From the NCBI GenBank assembly GCA_030627905.1, contig DAOVRZ010000014.1, positions 1-64,000 on the forward strand: 64,000 nucleotides of DNA, written 5' to 3'. How positions within the stretch are numbered: the first letter of the stretch is position 1; the number at the start of each line of letters is the position of its first letter. Below the pieces are notes generated by a model. It ran no database searches, had not been told where the DNA came from, and was given only the letters and a program-made list of their open reading frames with translations. Shown here piece after piece: positions 8,035-16,740 of this stretch. A program made the position numbers and the translations under genes. The DNA is from JAGMES01 sp023128035 (GTDB taxonomy: Bacteria > Bacillota > Halanaerobiia > DY22613).

Positions 8035-8077
8035 ATTAAAAACTACTATTCTCTCATATAGAAATAGTAGTTTTTTT
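8035..8077. terminator. Hairpin with T runs on both sides
   Basis: AAACTACTATT (8040-8050) pairs with AATAGTAGTTT (8063-8073), flanked by A/T runs that allow termination in either direction. It overlaps the last codons of the TnpB remnant, so the deletion that truncated tnpB probably joined it to this hairpin. Confidence 0.6.
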
Positions 8078-8147
8078 GAATTAATATCTCTTGGCTTTTA
8101 TTTGGGTATAATCTAAACTTATATCCTTTTTCCACTATCTTTTTCAT
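8046..8147 (-). pseudogene. tnpB: 5' fragment of IS605-type TnpB
   Basis: Six bases after the tnpA stop a leftward ATG (8147) with GGTGAG upstream opens a frame reading MKKIVEKGYKFRLYPNKSQE, the hallmark N-terminus of TnpB, and then runs into a stop after 33 codons. Full TnpB proteins have about 370-400 residues, so the RuvC nuclease and zinc finger are gone, along with the guide-RNA (omega RNA) 3' region. This is a dead remnant left by deletion. Confidence 0.8.
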
Positions 8148-8152
8148 TTGAC

Positions 8153-8557
8153 TCACCTTGTTTTTTGTTTTTGACTATTAATATATTGTTCAATTTGTTC
8201 TCTAGTATTTTCACTAACTGTTGCAACAAAGTATGATGGATTCCATAAGTGTCCTTCCCAAAGTTCAGATTTTAATTGGGGAAATTCTTTAAAAAGCAAT
8301 CTTGCTGTTGTTCCTTTCATAGATTTTAGCATATCAGGAATAAAGTGTTGCGGTGAACAATCTACCAAAAGATGAATATGATTTTTATCGCATTCCATCG
8401 TAACAATAGTAAAACCTTTATTTTCAGCTATTTGATATAACATTTCTTTTAATCTCTTTTCTATAGCACCAATTAAAACCTTATACCTGTATTTTACACA
8501 CCAAACTATATGATACTGAATTGAGTAGACATAGCCACGACCTTTATGTAAATTCAT
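8153..8557 (-). CDS. tnpA: IS200/IS605 transposase TnpA (HUH, Y1)
   Basis: A 134-residue protein from ATG 8557, chosen because GGAGGGATATT precedes it; the frame is open 15 codons further upstream but lacks a site there. It carries the HUH motif (NHIHLLVD), the VKYRYKVL N-terminal strand, the MLKSMKGTTARLLFKEFP helix and the catalytic tyrosine in EQYINSQKQK near the C-terminus. Y1 HUH transposases cut and join single-stranded DNA at hairpin ends. It looks intact and could act in trans even though its own element has lost an end. Confidence 0.9.
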   Translation of the reverse strand: MNLHKGRGYVYSIQYHIVWCVKYRYKVLIGAIEKRLKEMLYQIAENKGFTIVTMECDKNHIHLLVDCSPQHFIPDMLKSMKGTTARLLFKEFPQLKSELWEGHLWNPSYFVATVSENTREQIEQYINSQKQKTR

Positions 8558-8650
8558 AATATCCCTCCTATGCGTATTATAACATATGTAAAGAATTACC
8601 ATCCTATCTCATCACTGAAGTAACGAGTGTGCAGACGGTAATTTATCAAT

Positions 8651-9529
8651 TTAAATATGAAACTTTTTTTGCAGCCATACTTGAAGATTAACTTTTTTAT
8701 ATAATATAAAGAATGTCGCTGCTATAGGTATATTAGCCACCAAAACTATCAAAGACCATCCAGAAATAATTGAATGTGCTAAATAAAGATTAACAATCAT
8801 TTCTATTAATACACTTTCAAGGCCAATCGCAATAAAAATAGTTCCTGTTATTGCAAGCCCTTTTAAAACTGAAAAATAAGCCAAAATTGCAATTACGAGA
8901 GGTATAATCGTCAACACAAACACTATTGGTAAACCCAAAGACAAAAACCACGGTCCAGATTCAGTATAAAATTCGATAAAATACAAATACAATGCAATAG
9001 CCAGTCCATCAATTAAGATTATTTTAATCGCACCCAGTTTCTTTACTATAAAAGGTAATACAAAACATATCCATGCTAATCCAATTCCAAAAACAAAATA
9101 CCAAGCCCAGGTAACTGCATCAGTATAACAATCAAGAAGTAGTAGAAAAATTAATACTGCGACAGTATCTATAGTAACAATTCCTAATGGATTATTTTTT
9201 ATAACAAACAATGGTAACATGGTAAAAATTCCAAATAATAATACAGAAATAATTGGATAGAATGACCAAGTAATTCCTTTAGAAATCAACAAATCAAGTA
9301 CTAATGTTATAAATATAGGTATCGACAAAAAACTTGAATAAATGATTCCTCCCATAATATTTGGTTCTTTATCTTTCTTAACTTGTTTTTTTATTTTTTT
9401 ATACAATGGAAATAATAACTCATTTGCAGAATTATTTTCTTCAGCTGGATTAATAACTTCTACATTACAAAGTGGACAATTTTTTTCGGTTTTTGCTAGT
9501 TCTACACCACAGTTAACACAATATGACAT
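8651..9529 (-). CDS. Zinc-ribbon multi-pass membrane protein (DUF6320-like)
   Basis: A 292-residue protein from ATG 9529, which follows GGAGGAAG. The N-terminus is a zinc ribbon with two CxxC pairs (YCVNCGVEL and NCPLCNVEV, residues 3-23), then an acidic/lysine linker, then about eight hydrophobic segments of 18-22 residues. Firmicute proteins with this layout are annotated as zinc ribbon domain/DUF6320 membrane proteins; function unknown. It is probably monocistronic: no ORF couples to it, and the IS element lies just downstream. Confidence 0.7.
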   Translation of the reverse strand: MSYCVNCGVELAKTEKNCPLCNVEVINPAEENNSANELLFPLYKKIKKQVKKDKEPNIMGGIIYSSFLSIPIFITLVLDLLISKGITWSFYPIISVLLFGIFTMLPLFVIKNNPLGIVTIDTVAVLIFLLLLDCYTDAVTWAWYFVFGIGLAWICFVLPFIVKKLGAIKIILIDGLAIALYLYFIEFYTESGPWFLSLGLPIVFVLTIIPLVIAILAYFSVLKGLAITGTIFIAIGLESVLIEMIVNLYLAHSIISGWSLIVLVANIPIAATFFILYKKVNLQVWLQKKFHI

Positions 9530-9656
9530 AATTCTTCCTCCTGTTTTAGAATAATTCCAATCTCTGTTATTATATTGTAGCATACTAAATTATATATTGG
9601 AAGATAACTTTAAAACTTATTTCTTCATTTCGAAATTACTCGACAGAAAATGTAAA

Positions 9657-9685
9657 GTGTCTCATCTTAGTTAAAGACGAGACAC
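9657..9685 (-). terminator. Hairpin downstream of 9694-10326 gene
   Basis: GTGTCTCATCTT (9657-9668) pairs over 12 positions, with one mismatch, with AAGACGAGACAC (9674-9685). The downstream tract read leftward is T-rich but broken (TTTACATTTT), so termination is likely rather than certain. Confidence 0.5.
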
Positions 9686-9693
9686 CAATATTA

Positions 9694-10326
9694 CTATATC
9701 CAATTTAAAATCACACCGAAAATAATGATCGCCAAAATGTCTATAGAAAATATAATTCCAACAGTTATAACTTTTTTCTGAATCGTTTCCATATCATGCA
9801 CCCAATAGCACACAACTAAGAATGGCAAATATCCGATCAAGAATAATATAAACGGAAAACTGGGCTTCCACCATGAATATTCCCAAGTAAGCATACCAAT
9901 ACGATTCAATAATATTTCTACTAACATAAATAAGATCGAATTAACAATAGCTAAAAACCATCTATTTGGAATACCGAGTATTTTTAATTTCTTATCTTTC
10001 GGCAACATTTTAGCAAAGGCAACACCTGCGACTAAGAACATTAGTGTTATTTCGATATTTAACCCAATCAAAATCAAGTAAGCTGTTTTTGATGGTGCTC
10101 CCCATACAGGTGCATATTGAGTGAAATGAAAAACTAATGCGTTCCAGATTTCATTAAACCAATCCATCCCCCAAAAAGCTAAACCAGCAAAAATAATATT
10201 CCAATTCCTTTTTTCAACTTCAGTGGCATAGACATAAATTACTAATATAAAAATAGGAATAATATACCATTGGAAGTTTGATGGGTCTCTCAGAATAGAT
10301 AATGCCTGTCTTGCAGAATCAGTCAT
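9694..10326 (-). CDS. Hypothetical multi-pass membrane protein
   Basis: A 210-residue protein with about six hydrophobic segments: residues 18-33 (WYIIPIFILVIYVYAT), 45-66, 83-104, 125-145, 155-172 and 185-209. A positively charged loop (KMLPKDKKLKILGIPNRW) follows the third. Trp/Phe-rich loops (WGMDWFNEIWNALVF, LTWEYSWWKPSFP) are conspicuous. I do not recognise the family. Start ATG 10326 has AGGGGGA upstream. The 165 bp between this start and the terminator at 10493-10532 show no gene. Confidence 0.6.
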   Translation of the reverse strand: MTDSARQALSILRDPSNFQWYIIPIFILVIYVYATEVEKRNWNIIFAGLAFWGMDWFNEIWNALVFHFTQYAPVWGAPSKTAYLILIGLNIEITLMFLVAGVAFAKMLPKDKKLKILGIPNRWFLAIVNSILFMLVEILLNRIGMLTWEYSWWKPSFPFILFLIGYLPFLVVCYWVHDMETIQKKVITVGIIFSIDILAIIIFGVILNWI

Positions 10327-10492
10327 ACTATCCCCCTAAAATAAGTTTTTAAAAACTTGATAAAACTCTAACACACACCCTCCTATTAGATATATTCAAT
10401 AATATTAATCAATTTCCTTTTTTTATTCATTGTTTTAACCTATACCTTGCATACCACTTGAACAAATCTACCAAACCACTTAAACCCACTCT

Positions 10493-10532
10493 CAATAAAA
10501 AACCGCCACATCCCACTTAGGACATGACGGCC
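10493..10532 (-). terminator. Terminator of the glutamate mutase operon
   Basis: Read leftward, GGCCGTCATGTCC pairs imperfectly with GGGATGTGGCGG, followed by TTTTTTATT. It lies just after the DUF4387 gene and ends the long leftward operon. Confidence 0.65.
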
Positions 10533-10543
10533 TTCTCACAAAC

Positions 10544-10870
10544 TTATTCCTCCCAAGGAATCTCTATACTCAACAATGGTCCATGCTGCTGCGCACCATA
10601 AACATCACTCTCACCTATCGCTCCTGAAGAGCGAGGACGCACAATCGTCGCTTTAATCGCTCTAGCTGGATCATAAGTGATCACTGAGAGTACTTTTTCT
10701 ACTGGAACATCATACAGTTTTGCGATCAACTCAGTATTAATCACCCCAGATTCTTTTACTTTCTGGTAGATTTCATCACTTTTAAAGATAAAATCAAATG
10801 TCAACTGAAACGGGCCAGCGTTCTTGCTCCGAATCACAGCAGCAAGTTCAGTAATTTTTCGCATTGTCAT
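10544..10870 (-). CDS. DUF4387 family protein
   Basis: A 108-residue protein from ATG 10870 (MTMRKITELA), preceded by GGGGGGTAATGAT; the frame is open nine codons upstream inside the end of the previous gene. Family marks seen: VIRSKNAGPFQLTFDFIF near the N-terminus, YDPARAIKATIVRPRSSGAIGE in the middle, and DVYGAQQHGPLLSIEIPWEE at the end. DUF4387 almost always partners AtuA/DUF1446 proteins and probably forms a complex with them. The reaction is unknown. Here it is the last gene of the glutamate mutase operon, 13 bp after the AtuA-like gene. Confidence 0.85.
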   Translation of the reverse strand: MTMRKITELAAVIRSKNAGPFQLTFDFIFKSDEIYQKVKESGVINTELIAKLYDVPVEKVLSVITYDPARAIKATIVRPRSSGAIGESDVYGAQQHGPLLSIEIPWEE

Positions 10871-10883
10871 ATCATTACCCCCC

Positions 10884-12245
10884 TTAATATTCTTCATAGT
10901 GGATTGAGCAAAGCTCTAATGGATCATCCACTACAAGAAGGTAATTTAAACAAAACTCATAAACTTCTCCAGCCTTCAAATCTGACGGTGAGTAAGGGAA
11001 TGCTAGGTTCCCTGCTGTCGCTACTCGTCCAGGATAACCGTAATGCAACATAGTAGAACGGGCAAAAGAACAGATAGTATTAGCCAAATCCTGTGTCTTT
11101 GCCACTACTTCAATAACGATTCCTAACTCATGACTAGTAACTTCTTTTACTGGCTCAAGATCACCCATCACACCATTTTTTCCATAAATTTTAAAAATCA
11201 AGGAATAATCTTTCGGATCAATATCATCAAAATTGTTCTTCACTGTCTCCCGTACTGCCTCAATAATCTCATCAATTTGACGAATCATGATCGGATCACG
11301 GGTTCCAGCAATAGAAAGAGTCCGATAACCGACTAAGCGAGCCGCTTCTAACTTAATCGTATATTGATCACCTTCAACGAATTTACTACCAGTCACCTTA
11401 ACTGTTTTCTCATCTAATTGTTCAAAGTTACACTCACTTAAATCAATGATTCCACCTGGTCCATGGAGTTTAAAAGGATTATTCTTCTCATAAAGAGTAT
11501 GAGCAGCAACTGAAATCGTCGTACATCTTCTCTTTGGATTCAGTGGTTGTAGATTAAAATAATCTCTCCCCAAAATTCCAAACATACAATCACTACCACT
11601 ACCTGGATCAGAAGCAATAGCTGCACATTCTAAAATTTTACCCATATGCATCGCTAATCCTTTATCAAATCCTTTGATAATTGCAAGGCCTGCAAAGGCT
11701 GTGGGGTCATAAACACGACCTGCAATAACTACATCAGCACCACCTTGTAACGCTTCAACAATCGGCTCAACTCCCATCTGACCGACAATCCTTTGAGCTT
11801 CATCCAATTCAGCCAGATAGTTATCTTCATCGTGTTCTAAAGGTAAGACTTTGCCACGCTCATAATACCCGCGTAACGTATCCTTATCAATCTCACTATT
11901 GATGTAGGCTAGTTTCAAGTGCAAGTCCTCTTCCTCAATAATCTCCCGTACAATTTCTAAACACCAATTCAAGTGTGCATCTGCTCCAGAACCTCCACCT
12001 GTACCAACTACCACCGGAACTTTTCGTTCCACACCTGCTTTCAACATAAATTTCAAATCACGCTTAACCGCAGTCCGATCAGTAAAAGATTTTCCTGCTC
12101 CCAAATAATATGGGCCAGGGTCTGTTGAACCTGCATCAACAGCAATCAGATCAGGATTTAAATCTAAACCTCTTTCAAAAGATTCTACAGGAAATCCATA
12201 TCCCAAAATCGCTGTTGCTGATAACACACGAATCTCATCATTCAT
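10884..12245 (-). CDS. AtuA-like (DUF1446) acyclic terpene utilization family protein
   Basis: A 453-residue protein from ATG 12245, preceded by GGGAGGTGTAGGAAA. Family features: N-terminal GYGFPVESFERGLDLNPDLI, IAVDAGSTDPGPYYLGAG, the glycine-rich VVVGTGGGSGADAHLNW, GADVVIAGRVYDPTAFAG and HGPGGIIDLSECNFEQL. AtuA was named from Pseudomonas terpene catabolism, but most relatives lie in other operons. Placed after glutamate mutase and methylaspartate ammonia-lyase, it may act on mesaconate or a derived acid; that is an inference, made more interesting because no mesaconate hydratase or citramalate lyase is present here. Confidence 0.85.
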   Translation of the reverse strand: MNDEIRVLSATAILGYGFPVESFERGLDLNPDLIAVDAGSTDPGPYYLGAGKSFTDRTAVKRDLKFMLKAGVERKVPVVVGTGGGSGADAHLNWCLEIVREIIEEEDLHLKLAYINSEIDKDTLRGYYERGKVLPLEHDEDNYLAELDEAQRIVGQMGVEPIVEALQGGADVVIAGRVYDPTAFAGLAIIKGFDKGLAMHMGKILECAAIASDPGSGSDCMFGILGRDYFNLQPLNPKRRCTTISVAAHTLYEKNNPFKLHGPGGIIDLSECNFEQLDEKTVKVTGSKFVEGDQYTIKLEAARLVGYRTLSIAGTRDPIMIRQIDEIIEAVRETVKNNFDDIDPKDYSLIFKIYGKNGVMGDLEPVKEVTSHELGIVIEVVAKTQDLANTICSFARSTMLHYGYPGRVATAGNLAFPYSPSDLKAGEVYEFCLNYLLVVDDPLELCSIHYEEY

Positions 12246-12285
12246 TTTCCTACACCTCCCGATCAAATTAATCAAATCTCATATG

Positions 12286-12422
12286 TTACACCAACGCATG
12301 AGTAAAATTTCCACGGATTAGATCATTACAATGATCAAGATGAAGATGGAAAATAAATACCCTGAACACGCTGATCCAATACCAGGAAACGGAGAATTAT
12401 TTCCCAGAATGGTTAGTTTCAT
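12286..12422 (-). pseudogene. Remnant of an MBL-fold metallo-hydrolase
   Basis: The first frame starts at an ATG overlapping the mal stop (TAATG) and reads MKLTILGNNSPFPGIGSACS-GYLF, the usual N-terminus of an AtsA-like MBL-fold hydrolase. About 24 codons later another frame gives HLHLDHCNDL, the metal-binding HxHxDH motif, then IRGNFTHALV and a stop at 12286. The roughly 35 residues normally between, and nearly all residues after, are missing. An ancestral operon therefore carried a complete MBL hydrolase between mal and the AtuA-like gene, lost by at least two deletions. Confidence 0.75.
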
Positions 12423-13672
12423 TAGAGTAACCCTGCCTTCCGTGCTTTCATCAGAGTAATAACTCGTTTCATTTCATTATTAACAATCATTATACCCTCA
12501 TCCACACCCATACCAGGCTTTGCTAAAATCTGAGTTGGTTGAGTTGCAATAGCAATATTAGTACAAATCTGAGAAGAACGATCAGTCTCATTACAGGTAC
12601 CACCTTCATATGCCCCAACACCGCGTTCTTTACAATAAAGAATCGCTTCAATAATATTGTTGATACCACCTAAGTCTGGTGTCTTAATCTGCACCATATG
12701 ACATGCGCCTTCATCAACAAAAAGCTTTATATCTTCAAAAGTATTACACCATTCATCGGCTACTAACTCTACTTTCACATCTCTTTCTTCACATGCTACA
12801 ACCAATTTTTTCATTTCAGCTATCTGATCAGCACGACTTCCAGCGTCCATTGGACCTTCAATTCTTAAAGTAAACGGTTTAGCAGCCTCTTCCAAAGTCT
12901 TCAAATATTCTGCCATAACATCAGGATCATCATTAAAAGCAAGACCAATTGTTCCATAAACATCAATATGCAAAACTGGTTTATAGTTTTCATCACCTAA
13001 TTTAATAATCCGATCTCTCAACCAGCCCACATATTCTCTCAATTTCTCTCCTTTAGTTCCTAGCTTTGTCTTTACATTATTTATTAAACCATGTGGTAAC
13101 ACATCTGATCTTTTGATAATTGCTTTATCAGCATTCAAATATCTATCATCACCAGTCTGAGTAAATATTGGTACTGGTTTAACTTCTAAATCAAGACCAT
13201 ATTCCTCTGCTACAACTTCTGCCATTGTAATTTTTTTTGCCCGAGCAACAGCATCCAAAATTGCCTGGGTTACACCATAACGGATGGCAGTATGAACACG
13301 TTTTTCATCAATTAGCATCTGATCTATTTCTTCTGCTAATTCTTTAAAACTACCCAACTCTCTTCCTTCCAATACTGGAGCGATATATTTCTCAATCCGT
13401 GGAATAAAATCTTCCGCTAAAAAGAGAGGATCACGTCCACCTGTACCTGAATATTGCACTGCTGCACAATCTCCATATGCTACCTGACCATCTTCTAAAA
13501 CTAACATAACAGAAATTGCTTCCCCTCTCTGACGTACTGCTGAGAATCCAGGAGTCATTGGCTCTCCAAGATAAGCAAATCCATCATCAACCGCATCATT
13601 CTTAATCGCTTTCTGATCATCAAAATAGAATCCCGTCAAACCTGGTGACGCAAGTACTTTTTTAATTTTCAT
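12422..13672 (-). CDS. mal: Methylaspartate ammonia-lyase
   Basis: A 416-residue enolase-superfamily enzyme that converts L-threo-3-methylaspartate to mesaconate and ammonia (EC 4.3.1.2), the step after glutamate mutase. Recognisable segments are the N-terminal MKIKKVLASPGLTGFYFDDQ, QYSGTGGRDP, the metal-ligand region HIDVYGTIGLAF (Asp) and LRIEGPMDAGS (Glu), VADEWCNTFEDI (Asp), and the catalytic-lysine loop HMVQIKTPDLGGINNI. Length matches the family (about 413). Start ATG 13672 was chosen over GTG 13684 because it gives the canonical N-terminus. It lies 118 bp after glmE, with a repeat-rich spacer between. Confidence 0.96.
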   Translation of the reverse strand: MKIKKVLASPGLTGFYFDDQKAIKNDAVDDGFAYLGEPMTPGFSAVRQRGEAISVMLVLEDGQVAYGDCAAVQYSGTGGRDPLFLAEDFIPRIEKYIAPVLEGRELGSFKELAEEIDQMLIDEKRVHTAIRYGVTQAILDAVARAKKITMAEVVAEEYGLDLEVKPVPIFTQTGDDRYLNADKAIIKRSDVLPHGLINNVKTKLGTKGEKLREYVGWLRDRIIKLGDENYKPVLHIDVYGTIGLAFNDDPDVMAEYLKTLEEAAKPFTLRIEGPMDAGSRADQIAEMKKLVVACEERDVKVELVADEWCNTFEDIKLFVDEGACHMVQIKTPDLGGINNIIEAILYCKERGVGAYEGGTCNETDRSSQICTNIAIATQPTQILAKPGMGVDEGIMIVNNEMKRVITLMKARKAGLL

Positions 13673-13685
13673 CTTAATCCCCACT

Positions 13686-13785
13686 TTCTAGAATTAAGAA
13701 TTGAGAATTGAGAATTAAGAATTATAAATTCTCAACACTCAAAACCCTATCTTAATTCTTAACTCTTAACTCTTAATTCTTAATT
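13686..13785. repeat. Heptameric AATTAAG/AATTGAG repeats forming an inverted repeat
   Basis: Tandem seven-base units (GAATTAA, GAATTGA, GAATTGA, GAATTAA, GAATTAT) at 13691-13725 face complementary units (CTTAATT, CTTAACT, CTTAACT, CTTAATT, CTTAATT) at 13752-13786, so the RNA could fold into a long A/U-rich stem. It separates glmE from mal within one operon. Confidence 0.75.
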
Positions 13786-13789
13786 GCCC

Positions 13790-15241
13790 TTACCGCGGTC
13801 TTCCCACAAGTTTGCCCTTACTAACAGAGTAAATATCATCAATTACCATCTGAAAACTTGGTTCACGTTCTTCGGCTTTACCCCGTTCTGCCATTTTTTC
13901 CTTATGGAACTCTTTGATTTCATTACCAAAAGGTAGATTTCCAGTATCAAGGAAACGTACCGCTCCATGATTGTCGCGTGCCGGGAGAATTTTTCCAGCA
14001 TTATACTTCGATGGTGCAAATGGTATATCGATCACTCCAGCCTCAAATGCAAGAATAGCACCCTGAATCAAATCACCTTCACCCAAAGTAAATACTCGCT
14101 CCATAATAGCCCGAACCTCTTTTTTGATCATCTCTTTTTCTAGCAGTAATTGGTCAATTTTCTCAAGACTTTGGTCACGTAACATAGTAACTATCTGTTT
14201 GGTGGTTCTCAAACCTGCTGCATTCGCTTCTTTCGTCGGAATCCCCAAAGCTTCATGAGGAGTCTTAACAATAACTTTAGTTGCTTTAGCTAGTGCAGCA
14301 GCAGTTGCCCCCCAGGAAATAACACCAAAAGCTTTTGCTTCATCTTGAGGAAAACCACCCATCCATTGATGGAATACCGTGGTTAATTGATAATTCTCAT
14401 AACCAAACTTTTCGAAATATTCTTCAGCCAATTCTTCTAATGTCTGAATAGCTGCTACATCCTGTAACAAGTTACCACATTGTCCATAGCCCAATGTCAA
14501 ATTTCTAACACCCTGTTCTGCAGCCAACAATCCTTCAATAATAGCCACAGAATGAGATACAGAAGGTGGAACAAGAGTACCAGTCAATGGCCCAAAAGGT
14601 TCTCTATTAATCTCAACTCCCATATCTTGATATAAACCGATCAAACGATCAACATATTGCCAATAAAATAATGTCTTCTCTATAGAAACATTCTTTGCAT
14701 AAGGAATGTTATAAGAAATTCCGCCACCTTCATAATCTGTAAAACCTCCAGCAAGAGTAATCTCAGCTAAAAGGCGACCATCAGGAGTTCCATGTCGAAC
14801 CTGTAGTGGACGATCCAATGCTTCCACTACCTTTCTACAAGAAGCCACTCCATGATTAACAGCTGGAAATCCATTTAGCATAGAACGTCCCATCTTCCGA
14901 CTCTCTTCAATACCACGCTCTACCTCTTTGTATTGGTTTTGGCGGGTATAACTATCAATGGTAGATGGTAATAAATCTGCTTCTCCTTCATTCTGAAGAT
15001 ATTTTAACAATTCTATATGTTCACTTATTAATGCTACACCTGCGCGAGGTTGGATTAAAGTTCGTCCCTCTTTTTTAGCTTCACCTAAAACATATTTAAA
15101 TCGCTTGTTTTTTGGAATCTGTTTCTGATATGCTATTGCTTCCTCTAAATCTACATCATTTCCAGTAGGCCACATCTGTAAAACTTCTTCACGTATTTGA
15201 TTGAAATAATCTAATTCCCATTTTTTATTAATTAAGTTCAT
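13790..15241 (-). CDS. glmE: Glutamate mutase epsilon (E) subunit
   Basis: A 483-residue TIM-barrel subunit of coenzyme-B12-dependent glutamate mutase (methylaspartate mutase, EC 5.4.99.1). With glmS it interconverts L-glutamate and threo-3-methylaspartate. Length equals the clostridial enzyme (483-485). Diagnostic segments: [74 protein letters not shown] and [17 protein letters not shown]. Start ATG 15241 is preceded by AGGGGGAG. It follows glmL and precedes mal in the same direction. Confidence 0.97.
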   Translation of the reverse strand: MNLINKKWELDYFNQIREEVLQMWPTGNDVDLEEAIAYQKQIPKNKRFKYVLGEAKKEGRTLIQPRAGVALISEHIELLKYLQNEGEADLLPSTIDSYTRQNQYKEVERGIEESRKMGRSMLNGFPAVNHGVASCRKVVEALDRPLQVRHGTPDGRLLAEITLAGGFTDYEGGGISYNIPYAKNVSIEKTLFYWQYVDRLIGLYQDMGVEINREPFGPLTGTLVPPSVSHSVAIIEGLLAAEQGVRNLTLGYGQCGNLLQDVAAIQTLEELAEEYFEKFGYENYQLTTVFHQWMGGFPQDEAKAFGVISWGATAAALAKATKVIVKTPHEALGIPTKEANAAGLRTTKQIVTMLRDQSLEKIDQLLLEKEMIKKEVRAIMERVFTLGEGDLIQGAILAFEAGVIDIPFAPSKYNAGKILPARDNHGAVRFLDTGNLPFGNEIKEFHKEKMAERGKAEEREPSFQMVIDDIYSVSKGKLVGRPR

Positions 15242-15287
15242 TTTTTCTCCCCCTGCTCTTTAGAAATATATGTGTATGACAACCAAT

Positions 15288-15327
15288 CGTCGTTAAACTT
15301 GATGTAATAACTACGTTATTACATCAA
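15288..15327. repeat. Hairpin repeat, family B, truncated copy at the glmL 3' end
   Basis: TTGATGTAATAAC (15299-15311) and its perfect complement (15315-15327) enclose the loop TAC; the adjacent TCGTTAAACTT (15290-15300) is shared with the copy at 33177-33213. The glmL stop codon lies inside the stem, so one arm is the gene end itself. A related unit with another stem occurs at 51151-51180. Confidence 0.7.
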
Positions 15328-16728
15328 ATCTACAGGTTGAATATATTTTTTTGCAATTCGCAATGCTATTGTAGGTTCCTTTTCTGCTAATAAACCTAAC
15401 GCTGAGAGAATATACTCTCGATCAAACCAAAACTGAGGTTTTTGAGGAGCTAATAATGTCGGCTCATTTTCATCAAAAGTAGAACCTTGCAAAATCAGCT
15501 CTGGATTGGGATGATTTACTATAACACCACCGGTACCAATCACAATCGGTAACTGAGTCAAATCTTTGCCATATTGCAAGTATGAAGTACCAAAGGGTGT
15601 GTAAACTACTTCAACATGTCCAACATGTCTTAGAACTGCATATTTTACAGCAGCCCAGCCAATAGCTGTATCTAACCCACGCTCAAAATCTGTTTTAGGA
15701 ACCTGCTCTACATCTTCTGCTAAAGACTGAATCTTTGTTTTAATCTCATCAATTGAGCACTCAAAACCTAATTCTATTAAATAATCCTTTAATACCTTTA
15801 AACCAACCACATCTGATAATGCCTTGACACTATAACGCATGCCCAAATCACCTTCGACAGTCCGTTTAGCATATGGTTCTGGTAAACCGCGCATATTCAC
15901 ACCTGGTTTACTCGGTTCACCCTTTGTCAAAGAGTGAACATCTGTTGTAGCACCACCTACATCTATAATAATTAGTTCCCCTAAACCTTCTTCTTCTTCT
16001 GTACCTTCAGCTAAAAGCTGAGCAGCATTTAAGACGGCAGCAGGTGTTGGCATCATCAAATTCTCTACATATTCTTGAGCACGTTCTAATCCTTTAGCTT
16101 CAATAATCCGTTCAAAAAAAACCTGACGAATAGTTTCTCTAGCTGGTTCAATGTTTAATTTGTCCAACTCTGGCATCACATTCTCTGTTACTCTGGCATC
16201 TTTGTTAGCCTTTTTTAAAATTCCTTCAATCTCTTTTGTAACAGCTTTATTCCCAGCAACAATAACAGAGATATCTAATTTTGATTCAGCCAAAACTCTA
16301 CCATTGTGTAAAATAACATCTTTATTGCCACCATCGGTACCCCCAGCCAAAAGAATTAAATCTGGGTTTAGAGATAAAATCTCTTCCATCTCCTCTTCAG
16401 TCAATTCATAAGAAAAAACCTTAAGGACTTTCGCGCCAGCACCTAGGGCAGCACGTTTTGCTGCCTCAGCTGTTAAATCAGGAACTAGTCCAACTGCTAC
16501 CATCTTTAAACCTCCTGCAGCACTACTACAGGCTAAGCGATATGTAGCGTTTTCCCAATCTATTCCTTGCTCTTTTAACTGATTTAAAGCTTTCTCAATC
16601 CCGATGGTCACATCTGACTCTACAGTGGTATATGCACGAGCGGAGCTAACCAATTCTAAGCCATCTAAGTCAAAAACCGTTACCTTAGTATAAGTGCTAC
16701 CAATATCCATTAAAAGAGCAGATTTCAT
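15319..16728 (-). CDS. glmL: GlmL/MutL reactivation protein of glutamate mutase
   Basis: A 469-residue ASKHA-fold ATPase usually encoded between glmS and glmE and thought to reactivate or protect the B12-bound mutase. ATP-binding motifs are visible: LLMDIGSTYTKVTVFDLDG (phosphate 1), LILLAGGTDGGNKDV, LIIIDVGGATTDVHSL (phosphate 2) and IVIGTGGVIVNHPNPE (adenosine). Start ATG 16728 follows AAGGAGTGGTAGAG; the frame opens three codons earlier without better support. The stop codon lies inside a strong hairpin (15299-15327). Confidence 0.95.
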   Translation of the reverse strand: MKSALLMDIGSTYTKVTVFDLDGLELVSSARAYTTVESDVTIGIEKALNQLKEQGIDWENATYRLACSSAAGGLKMVAVGLVPDLTAEAAKRAALGAGAKVLKVFSYELTEEEMEEILSLNPDLILLAGGTDGGNKDVILHNGRVLAESKLDISVIVAGNKAVTKEIEGILKKANKDARVTENVMPELDKLNIEPARETIRQVFFERIIEAKGLERAQEYVENLMMPTPAAVLNAAQLLAEGTEEEEGLGELIIIDVGGATTDVHSLTKGEPSKPGVNMRGLPEPYAKRTVEGDLGMRYSVKALSDVVGLKVLKDYLIELGFECSIDEIKTKIQSLAEDVEQVPKTDFERGLDTAIGWAAVKYAVLRHVGHVEVVYTPFGTSYLQYGKDLTQLPIVIGTGGVIVNHPNPELILQGSTFDENEPTLLAPQKPQFWFDREYILSALGLLAEKEPTIALRIAKKYIQPVDLM

Positions 16729-16740
16729 CTCTACCACTCC

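Larger units (their letters stand above)
8046..8645 (-). mobile_element. Truncated IS200/IS605 family element
   Basis: The element consists of an apparently intact tnpA and a 5' stub of tnpB. The upstream end may lie near 8593-8635, where ATTACCATC and GACGGTAAT could form an imperfect hairpin as expected for the left end. The opposite end is missing with tnpB. Exact boundaries cannot be set from one copy. Confidence 0.6.

Noticed and set aside
7952..8035. Sigma-E type promoter for the cortex hydrolase
   Set aside because: A CATAATAT -10-like box is present, but no ATA element lies at the required spacing.
13686..13785. CRISPR-like repeats
   Set aside because: Units are seven bases without spacers.
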